NCBI GenBank assembly: GCA_002327865.1
Contig: DCUQ01000009.1
Coordinates: forward strand, 160,823-224,822
Source of the DNA: Syntrophaceae bacterium UBA2210
Lineage (GTDB): Bacteria > Desulfobacterota > Syntrophia > Syntrophales > UBA2210
Reading direction: 5' to 3'
Length of the DNA: 64,000 bases
Below, one piece after another: positions 18,197-26,492 of this stretch. The notes beneath the pieces were generated by a model. It saw only the letters and a list, made by a program, of their open reading frames with translations. It did no database searches and was not told the DNA's origin. Numbering within the stretch: the stretch's first letter is position 1; every line of letters begins with the position of its first letter. A program made the position numbers and the translations under genes.

Positions 18197-19080
18197 AATG
18201 TCGCCGAGCCTACTTCCTTGAATCTGTGAGATATATAATCGGCAACCAGGTTAAAACCCAGTGTGAGAAAGAAAAGCACAATCCCCGTTGCAAACAGGGC
18301 ATGATAATGGTCGCTCCTGAACGGGGCTTCTCCCATTTCCGCTGCGATACTCGCCGGCATAGGCCTGACAGAGTCAAAAATACTTTCGGGAATAGCAGCC
18401 GCCCCGCCGGCTACCATCAGTACAACCATTGTTTCACCGATGGCACGGGCCATACCCAGTATTACCGCCGTCGATATGCCCGACAACGCTGCCGGCACTA
18501 TGACTCTCGCGATTGTTTCGAACCGTGTCGCTCCCAGCGCATAAGATGCTTCCTTGAATTCCCGTGACACTGAATAGAGCGCATCTTCCGAGATACTCGA
18601 GATTGTCGGAACCGCCATAAGCGCCAGCAAGATGGAAGCGTTTACGATATTGAGACCGGTGGGCAGATCGAAGGTCTCCTGCATCCACGGTGCCAGCACA
18701 GCCATTCCAAAGAACCCCAGCACAACCGACGGCAATCCGGCAAGCAGTTCGATAACAGGTTTAAATATCTCTTTTATCAGGGGATGGGCTATTTCCGCGA
18801 TATAGATTGCTGATAGAACACCCAGTGGAACCGCCAGTGCCGACGCGAATACCGTTACAACAAAAGAACCGACAATCAATGCTCCGATTCCAAACCCCGG
18901 AGGATCAAATGTAGGGTACCATTCCGTACTGAAAAGAAACTCTTTGACCGATACAACCTTAAATATGGGTATTCCTTCCATAAACAGGAACACGATAATA
19001 AGCCCAAGAATTACAATCGACACAAGAGCGAAAAACAGAAAAACATTCTTTATGATAATTTCTTTTAATCTTCTAGACAT
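18193..19080 (-). CDS. pstC: Phosphate ABC transporter permease PstC
   Basis: Partner permease of PstA. About six helices surround the transport-system loop (SREFKEASYALGATRFETI), and GMARAIGETMVVLMVAGG is typical of PstC. The ATG at 19080 gives 295 residues starting close to the first helix. A GTG at 19137 would give 314, with a GGGGAG site two bases away that is unusually close. Both starts are possible. The preceding gene pstS ends at 19167. Confidence 0.93.
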   Translation of the reverse strand: MSRRLKEIIIKNVFLFFALVSIVILGLIIVFLFMEGIPIFKVVSVKEFLFSTEWYPTFDPPGFGIGALIVGSFVVTVFASALAVPLGVLSAIYIAEIAHPLIKEIFKPVIELLAGLPSVVLGFFGMAVLAPWMQETFDLPTGLNIVNASILLALMAVPTISSISEDALYSVSREFKEASYALGATRFETIARVIVPAALSGISTAVILGMARAIGETMVVLMVAGGAAAIPESIFDSVRPMPASIAAEMGEAPFRSDHYHALFATGIVLFFLTLGFNLVADYISHRFKEVGSATL

Positions 19081-19166
19081 GTAATATTCCCGGGAAATGA
19101 TGACAGAAAGAGGAGCCGCTCTTATTTCATCCGACACGGCTCCCCATTATATAGAACTAATCTTAT

Positions 19167-19988
19167 TTAGTAAAGGGGGACATATCCCTCTTTTTTTACA
19201 ATGTCCTGACCGTCTTTGCTAAGTACAAAATTGATAAAATCAGATACGGTACCTTCCGGCCATCCCTTTGTGAACATGAAGAGCGGTCTCGATACGGGAT
19301 ATTTCCCGGAAAGAGCGTTTGCCATTGTTGCTTCGATCCCGTTAACATCGACTGCTTTAACGCTCTTGTTTAAATAACCGAGTCCGATATAACCTATTGC
19401 ATATTTGTTTTTCGAAACCGCCTGGACCACGGCACCGTTGGACGCCTGAAGTTGCGCCTTCTCGGTTACCCTTGTCTTATTAAGAATCTTTTCCTCCCAT
19501 ACTTCATAGGTTCCGGAACTGGTGTCTCTGGATACGACTATGATTTTCAGATCATTTCCGCCGACTTCTTTCCAGTTTGTGATTTTTCCCTGATAGATGA
19601 GGCTTAACTGTTCGATAGTCAGATCTTTAACCGGATTATCCATATGAACGATCGGAACGATCGCGTCCATGGCTACACGGTGAGGCACGGGATACATGTT
19701 TTTTTCGTAAGCGAGTTTAACTTCGCTGTCTTTTATGAATCGAGACGAGTTGCCGATATCGGTTGTCCCGTCTATCAATGCCTTGATACCGTTACCTGAA
19801 CCGCCTCCGGAAATCGATACATTGACACCGGGGTGAGATTTCATATACATTTCGGCCGCAGCTTGAGCTACCGGCAGAACTGTGGTAGAACCCTTAATTA
19901 CAATCGTGTCATCTGCGAAGGCGGGGCCGACACACACAAAACACAAGCAGAACAGATATGGCAGTAAAAATTTGAACATTTTTTTCAT
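19167..19988 (-). CDS. pstS: Periplasmic phosphate-binding protein PstS
   Basis: The substrate-binding protein of the phosphate importer, 273 residues. A Sec signal peptide ends near residue 25 (GPAFA-DD). The mature protein begins IVIKGSTTVLPVAQA, with the phosphate-binding loops SGGGSGNG and, later, SRDTSSGTYEV that characterise the family. It is the first gene of pstSCAB-phoU-phoRB and has an AGGAGGA ribosome site. The Pho box upstream predicts induction under phosphate limitation. Confidence 0.96.
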   Translation of the reverse strand: MKKMFKFLLPYLFCLCFVCVGPAFADDTIVIKGSTTVLPVAQAAAEMYMKSHPGVNVSISGGGSGNGIKALIDGTTDIGNSSRFIKDSEVKLAYEKNMYPVPHRVAMDAIVPIVHMDNPVKDLTIEQLSLIYQGKITNWKEVGGNDLKIIVVSRDTSSGTYEVWEEKILNKTRVTEKAQLQASNGAVVQAVSKNKYAIGYIGLGYLNKSVKAVDVNGIEATMANALSGKYPVSRPLFMFTKGWPEGTVSDFINFVLSKDGQDIVKKEGYVPLY

Positions 19989-20021
19989 TATTATGTTCCT
20001 CCTATTTTTGTTTGGTGAGTG

Positions 20022-20055
20022 ATCCTACAATATATATATTACAATTTTATTACAG
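20022..20055 (-). promoter_or_regulatory. Pho box and -10 element of the pst operon
   Basis: On the minus strand, CTGTAATAAAATTGTAAT (20038-20055) matches the E. coli Pho box consensus (two 7-base repeats, 4-base AT spacer) at about 15 of 18 positions. Exactly ten bases downstream lies a -10-like TAGGAT (20022-20027), the spacing of PhoB-activated promoters. No -35 is needed in this architecture. Confidence 0.8.
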
Positions 20056-20140
20056 AACTGTTACGTTTGGATTAAACAACGCTTCGGAAGTGAAATCTAA
20101 CTGTGATAGAGCAGTCGATCCGGCACATGGGAGACAAGAA

Positions 20141-21175
20141 ATGAAAATCATCGATCTCAGAAGTGACACGGTAACGCTTCCGACACCGGCCATGCGAGAC
20201 GCGATATATAATGCCGATCTCGGTGATGATGTATATGGTGAAGATCCCTCGACAAACCGTATCGAAGAAATCGCGGCCGCAATGGTCGGAAAGGAAGATG
20301 CGATCCTGGTTTCCAGCGGAACGATGGGAAACCTGATATCGCTCCTTGTCCATTGCAGGCGAGGCGATGAGATTATCCTCGGCGATCAGGCGCATATTTT
20401 TTATTATGAGGCCGGAGGCATGTCGGCCCTGGGAGGTATTATACCTCACACGGTTACAAATCAAAATGACGGGACAATGCGTCTCGAAGATATAGAGTCG
20501 GCAATTCGCAACGATAATATACACTATCCCCGCACTCGCCTGATATGCCTCGAAAACACACACAATCGCTGTAACGGAATGCCGATAACAGCCGAATATA
20601 CCGATTCCGTAAGAAAACTCGCCGATAGATACGGACTTTCCATACATCTCGACGGAGCGCGCATATTCAACGCCGCTGTCGCGCTCGGGATCCCTGTTCC
20701 TGATTTGGCCCGCAATGCCGATTCTCTCAGCCTCTGCCTGTCGAAGGGCCTGTCGGCGCCGGCCGGTTCCATTGTCTGTTCTTCCCGCGAGTTTATCTCC
20801 GAAGCACGCCGGGTCAGAAAGATCCTGGGGGGAGGAATGCGTCAGACAGGTATCATAGCGGCCGCGGGAATTGTAGCGCTGCAAGAGATGACAGAACGTC
20901 TCGCGGAGGATCACGTGAACGCGGGCCGCCTTGCCGCGGGAATCGCAGGCATCCCCGGATTGAATGTTGATGTCGAGAACGTGCGCACCAACATCGTTTT
21001 CTTCCACCTTGAAAATAACAGAATAACCGAAGACGAGTTCATGACCCGACTTGAAAGAAGAGGGGTCAAACTCCTCCATCTGGGATCTTTCCAATTCAGG
21101 ATGGTTACTCATTACGGAATCACCGGCCAGGATATTGATCTGGTCCTGGATATCCTGAAGGATGCGGTCAGGTAA
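20141..21175 (+). CDS. ltaE: Low-specificity L-threonine aldolase
   Basis: A PLP enzyme of 344 residues that cleaves threonine or allo-threonine to glycine and acetaldehyde. The protein opens IDLRSDTVTLPT, has GDDVYGEDPSTNRIEE, and the LSLCLSKGLSAPAGS segment carries the PLP lysine. HLDGARIFNA holds the PLP-contact aspartate. The start at 20141 has a GGGAG site. The longer frame from 20012 would cross the pst promoter region. It stands alone on this strand, convergent with dapL 20 bases away. Confidence 0.93.
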   Translation: MKIIDLRSDTVTLPTPAMRDAIYNADLGDDVYGEDPSTNRIEEIAAAMVGKEDAILVSSGTMGNLISLLVHCRRGDEIILGDQAHIFYYEAGGMSALGGIIPHTVTNQNDGTMRLEDIESAIRNDNIHYPRTRLICLENTHNRCNGMPITAEYTDSVRKLADRYGLSIHLDGARIFNAAVALGIPVPDLARNADSLSLCLSKGLSAPAGSIVCSSREFISEARRVRKILGGGMRQTGIIAAAGIVALQEMTERLAEDHVNAGRLAAGIAGIPGLNVDVENVRTNIVFFHLENNRITEDEFMTRLERRGVKLLHLGSFQFRMVTHYGITGQDIDLVLDILKDAVR

Positions 21176-21195
21176 CGGAGAGAAGCAAACCTCGC

Positions 21196-22422
21196 TTATC
21201 CTTGTAATACCTCGGCGATCCTCTCCATAGCCATCTCGATATTTTCATAATTGTTGAAGGCGCTGAGACGGATATATCCCTCACCACATGCTCCGAAACC
21301 GCTTCCGGGTGTACATACGACAGCAGCCTTGTTAAGAAGCATGTCAAAAAATCTCCAGGAATCCGTGTCCGTTTTGACCCATACGTAGGGTGAATTCTCA
21401 CCGCCGGCACAGGCATAGCCGAGATCGGTCATCTTCTCGAGGATCAACGAGGCGTTCTTCAGGTAATAATCGGTCAGTTCACGAACCTGCTTCCTGCCCT
21501 CATCCGAATAAACGGCCTGAGCGGCTCGTTGCACCGGGTATGAAACTCCGTTGAACTTTGTGGTATGCCTGCGGTTCCATAGAGAATGCAGACCATGCAC
21601 ATTCATCTGCGAATCGTAGGCGACACACGATCGCGGAACAACGGTATAAGCGCAGCGGGTCCCCGTGAATCCGGCGGTCTTTGAAAAACTCCGGAATTCG
21701 ATAGCCACCTCTCTGGCCCCTTCGATTTCGTAAATACTTTTTGGTATGGATTCATCACGGATAAAGGCTTCATAGGCCGCATCGTACAAAATCAATGCCC
21801 TGTTTTCTTTAGCATACCCGACCCACTGCGAGAGTTGTTCTCTCGTAGCGGTAGCCCCCGTCGGATTGTTTGGAAAACAAAGATATATCAGATCAACCGG
21901 TTCATCCGGGAGTGCCGGCACGTAATTGTTTGACTCGGTGGCTTCGAGATAAACCAATCCTTTGTATCGCCCGCCGTTCCATTCGCCAGTCCTTCCGGCC
22001 ATGACGTTCGTGTCGACGTACACGGGGTACACCGGGTCGGGTACGGCGATCTTCAGGTCGGAAGATAAAATCTCCAGGATATTCCCCGTATCACATTTCG
22101 CCCCGTCGCTTACAAACACTTCATCAGGATAGATCTCCATGCCGAATGCCTGAAAATCATTTTCCGCGATGGCATTCCGCAGAAATCCGTATCCCTGTTC
22201 CGGCCCATAACCTCGGAAGGTGCCGTCGTTTGACATCTCGTCGACAGCCCTGTGCATTGCATCCACGCATGCCCGAGGCAATGCACGCGTTACGTCGCCG
22301 ATACCGAGCCTGATTATCTCCAAGCCGGGGTTCAGATCGGTAAAGGCTTTTACTCTTTTCGCGATATCCGAAAAAAGGTAGGATGATTGCAGTTTCAGGT
22401 AATTCTCGTTTATCTTTATCAT
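21196..22422 (-). CDS. dapL: LL-diaminopimelate aminotransferase
   Basis: A class I aminotransferase of 408 residues that makes LL-diaminopimelate from tetrahydrodipicolinate, bypassing the acyl-DAP steps of lysine and peptidoglycan synthesis. The N terminus [23 protein letters not shown] and the segment [13 protein letters not shown] are DapL-specific. The PLP lysine lies in [12 protein letters not shown]. The ATG at 22422 has an AAGGATGG site. DapL occurs in Desulfobacterota among others, consistent with the other evidence for the lineage. Confidence 0.92.
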   Translation of the reverse strand: MIKINENYLKLQSSYLFSDIAKRVKAFTDLNPGLEIIRLGIGDVTRALPRACVDAMHRAVDEMSNDGTFRGYGPEQGYGFLRNAIAENDFQAFGMEIYPDEVFVSDGAKCDTGNILEILSSDLKIAVPDPVYPVYVDTNVMAGRTGEWNGGRYKGLVYLEATESNNYVPALPDEPVDLIYLCFPNNPTGATATREQLSQWVGYAKENRALILYDAAYEAFIRDESIPKSIYEIEGAREVAIEFRSFSKTAGFTGTRCAYTVVPRSCVAYDSQMNVHGLHSLWNRRHTTKFNGVSYPVQRAAQAVYSDEGRKQVRELTDYYLKNASLILEKMTDLGYACAGGENSPYVWVKTDTDSWRFFDMLLNKAAVVCTPGSGFGACGEGYIRLSAFNNYENIEMAMERIAEVLQG

Positions 22423-22532
22423 GTTCCATCCTTTTCCATAAAAAAGTATCAAGATTTTGTAATCATCGAGCAGTTATGCACACCTCTTGCGTATTACAGC
22501 AGACTGGTCCCTATTCTCATACGACGGGATTT

Positions 22533-23492
22533 TTATGAAACCCCCAGATTTTTCTTTGTCGTGTTGACGACTGTTTCGATCCCAAGTATCAACTCGTCAA
22601 AAATTTCCTGCACGCTTTTGATTTCTTTTATCATTCCCGAGATCTGGCCTCCCATCACCGAGCCGTTCTCCACGTCGCCTTTTACAGACGCCATGTAGGT
22701 TCTGTCCGTTCCTATCATATCCAGTATGTCGGCGGGGGATGCTCCGGAATCTTCCGCATCCAGAATTTGCAGGGCGAATTTATTCTTTACCACCCTTACA
22801 GGGTCGCCCAACCTTCTCCCGGTAATAGTAGTATCCGTATCTCCGGCATTGATAATGGCCTGTTTGAAGTTTTCATGTACAGGAGATTCTTTTGTTGCAA
22901 TAAACCTCGTCCCTATCTGGACACCTTCCGCACCTAAAGCAAACGCGGCGACCATGCCCCTCGCATCGGCAATTCCGCCTGCCGCGATCACCGGTATATT
23001 AACGGCATCCACTACCTGCGGTATCAACGCAAAGGTCGTAATCTCATCTTTGCCATCATGCCCGCCTGCTTCAAACCCCTCCGCAATTACCATATGGTAT
23101 CCCAGATCACTGGCTTTTTGCGCCATCCTTACATTGGCTATTACCTGTATCGCAATAACCCCTGCCGCTTGCAATATTTTATATACCTTTGCAGGGTTTC
23201 CGGCTGAAGTCACAACGATCTTGACTCCCTTATCCAGTGCCGTACCTATCATGGACTCATAATCAGGCTTTATCAGGGGGCAACTTATGCCGAACGGTTT
23301 GTCCGTCATCGACCGGAGTGTGTCCAGTTCAGCCGCAAGAATTTCTCTGTCCATGGCACCGACACCCATGACGCCGAGTCCTCCCGCATTGGACACGGCG
23401 GCCGTAAGCCTGGCGTTTGATACCCATACCATCCCTCCCTTTATGACAGGATATTTGATTCCCAGTATTTTGGTCACTCTGTTTTCTATCAT
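22533..23492 (-). CDS. Nitronate monooxygenase / FabK-like FMN enzyme
   Basis: A 319-residue TIM-barrel flavoprotein of the 2-nitropropane dioxygenase superfamily. It starts with the typical RVTKILGIKYPVIKGGM, and has AEGFEAGGHDG and VIAAGGIADARGMVAAFALGAEGVQIGTRFIATKES, the FMN phosphate-binding region. Members include nitronate monooxygenases and FabK-type enoyl-ACP reductases. In an anaerobe a reductase or dehydrogenase role is likely, but the sequence does not decide it. It is monocistronic as far as visible. Confidence 0.8.
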   Translation of the reverse strand: MIENRVTKILGIKYPVIKGGMVWVSNARLTAAVSNAGGLGVMGVGAMDREILAAELDTLRSMTDKPFGISCPLIKPDYESMIGTALDKGVKIVVTSAGNPAKVYKILQAAGVIAIQVIANVRMAQKASDLGYHMVIAEGFEAGGHDGKDEITTFALIPQVVDAVNIPVIAAGGIADARGMVAAFALGAEGVQIGTRFIATKESPVHENFKQAIINAGDTDTTITGRRLGDPVRVVKNKFALQILDAEDSGASPADILDMIGTDRTYMASVKGDVENGSVMGGQISGMIKEIKSVQEIFDELILGIETVVNTTKKNLGVS

Positions 23493-23987
23493 TTTAATAC
23501 TCCTTCATCATGATTGATTTCGGGCATATTGTCTTCAGAGCCGTTTGTCAAATTTTCCTGTTGCCAGCACACCGTGAAGTGTTATAATATGCTTGATTTT
23601 TTCGATCTCATGATTGGTAATATCGACCTGATTTTAGAACGAGATCGTAATTTAATCAATCTTTAAGTGCTTTGTGTATAAAGCGAAAACGGATATATTT
23701 ATTACCCGCTGGTTACGGCTGGATGGGTGATGTAATAAAAACATTTTTCCCCTTACTCCGATAAAGGGGATATGCATGGCAATAAAATTATGTTCTGCCG
23801 GGAAACACGGATTTTTCTATCTAACGCACGAAACAGTCGGAGAATTCCCCACAGCAACTTATTTAAAGCTCGACTGTTTACTACACGAAGTAGCGGTGAG
23901 GGCACCCGAATTGCTGATTCAAAACCGGCTTCCGGGTAATCTCTCATTTTATAACTGAGAACCGTTCAGTGAAAGGAGTTCGATCGT
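23493..23987. other. Intergenic region upstream of the baeRF-family gene
   Basis: A gap of 495 bases. A small hairpin, CCCCTT/AAGGGG, at about 23749-23769 precedes a possible 60-codon frame listed separately. No riboswitch or RNA gene was recognised. The region between 23520 and 23740 is AT-rich and probably carries the promoter of the downstream gene. Confidence 0.4.
23776..23958 (+). CDS. Possible small protein of 60 residues
   Basis: A short frame with a good ribosome site (AAAGGGG, six bases before ATG), ending 29 bases upstream of the baeRF-family gene. The product has no recognised domain, signal peptide or membrane helix. It may be a leader peptide or chance. Its main support is the ribosome site and position. 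Confidence 0.25.
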   Translation: MAIKLCSAGKHGFFYLTHETVGEFPTATYLKLDCLLHEVAVRAPELLIQNRLPGNLSFYN

Positions 23988-25085
23988 ATGGACAAACTAT
24001 CTGGGAAAGAGCTTAAATCTCTCGTACAGAAACAGATGGGAATATGTGTCTCCATCTATATGCCCACAATCAGAAAAGGCGCCGAGACACAGCAAAATCA
24101 GATACGTTATAAAAATCTGCTGCGTGAAGCCGAATACCAGTTGAACGCAAGCGAATTGCGCCCATCAGAGGTAAAGTTTATGCTCGAACCCGCGCAAGAA
24201 TTGTCGGGTAATACGCCTTTCTGGCGTAATCAGGGCGATGGGCTCGTCGTATTTCTGTCACCTGATTCATTCAAATATTACCGGGTATCGCAAAGCTTCA
24301 AGGAGTTGATCGTTGTGGCCGATCGCTTTCATGTCAAGCCGCTCATACCTGCATTGGCTGCTGATATGGAATTCTATATTCTAGCTATCAGTCAGAAAAA
24401 TATAAGAGTGCTGCACTGTTCACTGCAAAATGCGGAAGAGGTCAACCTCGAGGGCATCCCGGAAAATCTTGCTGAAGCGCTGAATCTTGATGATTTTGAA
24501 AAACGTCTCCAGCGCCACACGGGCACCGAAGACATGAAAACAAATATTCTCCAATATTTCAAACAAGTCGACAGGGGTCTTCACGAATTTTTGAGAGATA
24601 AAAAGGCTCCGCTCATATTCGCGGGAGTGGATTACCTGCTCCCCATATACAAAGAGGTCAATACATATCCCTATCTTGTAGACAGCGGAATATCCGGTAA
24701 TCCGGAAGGATCGAATGCCGATATGTTACTCGATTCAGCACGACCTGTCGTAGAAACTATACTCAAGACCAAAAGAATCGATGCCCTGTCACGGTACAGG
24801 CAGGACGCAGGGACAGGTCTCACCTCCAGCAACGTCAAAGAAATTGTTCGTGCGGCATGTCACGGGCGGGTCGGAATACTTTTCGTTACGGTCGGTGTGC
24901 AGCAGTGGGGAAAATTTAACGCCACGACGGATGAAATCACCCTGGAGAAAGATGCCGGACCAGCCAATGAAGACCTGCTCGACCTGGCCGCTATACAGAC
25001 TATGATGAACGGCGGAACCGTATATGCCCTGGACCAGGAAGAAATGCCGAGAGATTCTTCTCTCGCCGCCATCTTCCGTTATTGA
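23988..25085 (+). CDS. baeRF-family (bacterial eRF1-like) protein
   Basis: A 365-residue protein resembling the bacterial archaeo-eukaryotic release-factor (baeRF) families, related in fold to eRF1, Pelota and the hibernation factor Balon. It starts ELKSLVQKQMGICVSIYMPT, contains WRNQGDGLVVFLSPDSFKYY, and ends in an eRF1 domain-3-like part with NVKEIVRAACHGRVGILFV and GGTVYAL. It lacks a visible GGQ motif, so it is not a classical peptide-releasing factor. A ribosome-associated or stress role is inference from the family. The ribosome site is AAAGGAG. Confidence 0.7.
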   Translation: MDKLSGKELKSLVQKQMGICVSIYMPTIRKGAETQQNQIRYKNLLREAEYQLNASELRPSEVKFMLEPAQELSGNTPFWRNQGDGLVVFLSPDSFKYYRVSQSFKELIVVADRFHVKPLIPALAADMEFYILAISQKNIRVLHCSLQNAEEVNLEGIPENLAEALNLDDFEKRLQRHTGTEDMKTNILQYFKQVDRGLHEFLRDKKAPLIFAGVDYLLPIYKEVNTYPYLVDSGISGNPEGSNADMLLDSARPVVETILKTKRIDALSRYRQDAGTGLTSSNVKEIVRAACHGRVGILFVTVGVQQWGKFNATTDEITLEKDAGPANEDLLDLAAIQTMMNGGTVYALDQEEMPRDSSLAAIFRY

Positions 25086-25120
25086 CAGCGGCCATAATTT
25101 TAGATGAACCGGAGTTAATA

Positions 25121-25148
25121 GTTAAGGGGGATAATTATCCCCCTTAAC
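25121..25148. terminator. Bidirectional terminator palindrome
   Basis: A perfect 28-base palindrome with two 14-base arms (GTTAAGGGGGATAA and its complement) between the convergent baeRF-family and AIR-synthase-like genes. Position and GC-rich core fit a shared terminator, although no long T tract follows. Confidence 0.7.
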
Positions 25149-25191
25149 CGAAATAGTTTATCCCTGCCGAGTATTCGGCACACTGTAACAG

Positions 25192-26196
25192 CTACTTAAA
25201 ATATTTTACTGAAATCCCGGTTATCTTTTCCGTGGAAAAGTCGAACAGGGTTTTCCGTTTTCCTCCGCAGCTTATAACAACTGTGGAATCGTCTGTAACG
25301 TGACCGATTACCGCAGCCGTAATGTTCTGTTCGGAAAATAAGGACATAATTTTTTTATAATTATCCGGCCGAGCAGAAAGAATAAATCCGTAACTCTGAA
25401 AACATAGAACCCAATCCATGAAACGCATCGAAGACGGTTTCGGTATGGCCTGGAGATCAATCAGCGCTCCCTTTCCGGAGTTTTCAAGCATGATACACAA
25501 GGTGCCCAGGAGACCCGCGTTGCTGATATCTTTCCCGGCATTCACCAAATTTTCTTCTGCAATCCGGGGCAGGATTTCCAGTCTATTCAAGAGTTCATCC
25601 GAGGTCTTATCCGAATTTGTATTCCAGCCTACAATAGGGGTACTTCCGGGTTGGCCATTAAGATCCACGGCTGCAATCAACACATCTCCGGCTGTTGCCA
25701 GGTGATTTCGTATTAATTTCTTGGCACAGCCTAAGATAGCTACACTCAAGGCAGGGTGATCTTGGGGAGCATCGGGGTGAAGGTGTCCTCCCAGCATCGG
25801 GACTCTGAATCGCCGGCATCCGTCTGCGATTCCCTCCACAATTTGCGTACGCTGCCTTTCATTACCACTTGCCAGTACATTGACCAGCCCGAGCGGTCTG
25901 CCTCCCATGGAATATATATCGTTTACCGTTACCAGAATCGACGCCTTTCCGGTTGCATACGGGCTTTCTATCAGCAAGCCGGTCATCATCCCGTCCGTGG
26001 CAAGCAGGAGGTAGCCGTCTCCATATGGAATGGGAGCCGCGTCGTCCCCGAAATTCTCCATCGGCGAACCGAAGGCATGGGTCGAGCGTAAGAGATTATA
26101 TATGTCCCGGATAGCGTTTTTCCTCACCAGGCCTTCATAATTTCTGACTACTTTTACAATTTCATCCAATTCTTTTTCCGGATTTTGTTCCAGCAC
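25192..26196 (-). CDS. AIR synthase-like protein, sll0787 family
   Basis: A 334-residue member of the PurM/SelD/ThiL fold resembling the sll0787-type proteins of Nit1C gene clusters. The N-terminal FGDDAAPIP loop and DGMMTGLL aspartate fit the ATP-binding half. ISNAGLLGTLCIMLENSGKGALIDL fits the second half. In Nit1C clusters it occurs with a nitrilase, a radical SAM protein and an acetyltransferase linked to cyanide assimilation. Here the next upstream gene is a fusion of the latter two, but no nitrilase is in the window. The substrate is unknown. The start is GTG. Confidence 0.7.
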   Translation of the reverse strand: MLEQNPEKELDEIVKVVRNYEGLVRKNAIRDIYNLLRSTHAFGSPMENFGDDAAPIPYGDGYLLLATDGMMTGLLIESPYATGKASILVTVNDIYSMGGRPLGLVNVLASGNERQRTQIVEGIADGCRRFRVPMLGGHLHPDAPQDHPALSVAILGCAKKLIRNHLATAGDVLIAAVDLNGQPGSTPIVGWNTNSDKTSDELLNRLEILPRIAEENLVNAGKDISNAGLLGTLCIMLENSGKGALIDLQAIPKPSSMRFMDWVLCFQSYGFILSARPDNYKKIMSLFSEQNITAAVIGHVTDDSTVVISCGGKRKTLFDFSTEKITGISVKYFK

Positions 26197-26492
26197 TTTT
26201 GCCTGACCTCATTTTGAAAGATAAAAAATCTTTTAACACCATTTCAGATAACCCACACCCGCCGGTTTATTATTCTACATCAGGAGCAGGTATCCGGATA
26301 TTGGAGCAACGTATGACTATCGGTGCGACACAAGCCCGTACAGACACGGTTAAGAGCGAGGGACCGGTTACCATTACAGTCGCATGAAACATTGGAGAAC
26401 CATATTTCAAGATTCTCTATTCTTCAGCCGGCACCGTATCTGGTGGCACGCAATAACTGCTTTAATTTCTTATTCAAAAAGGCGGAATGATC
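26197..26492. other. Gap between the two Nit1C-type genes
   Basis: A gap of 296 bases between two same-strand genes that belong together functionally. A 62-codon frame on the opposite strand (26199-26387) has no recognisable product. The gap could carry the promoter of the AIR-synthase-like gene or a decayed small gene of the cluster; neither can be shown. Confidence 0.35.

Noticed and set aside
20072-21112. 346-codon frame antisense to the threonine aldolase gene
   Set aside because: Long only because it mirrors the codon bias of ltaE; no recognisable motif.
23530-23987. Riboswitch upstream of the baeRF-family gene
   Set aside because: No match to conserved cores of c-di-GMP, SAM, THF, fluoride or cobalamin riboswitches that I can recall.
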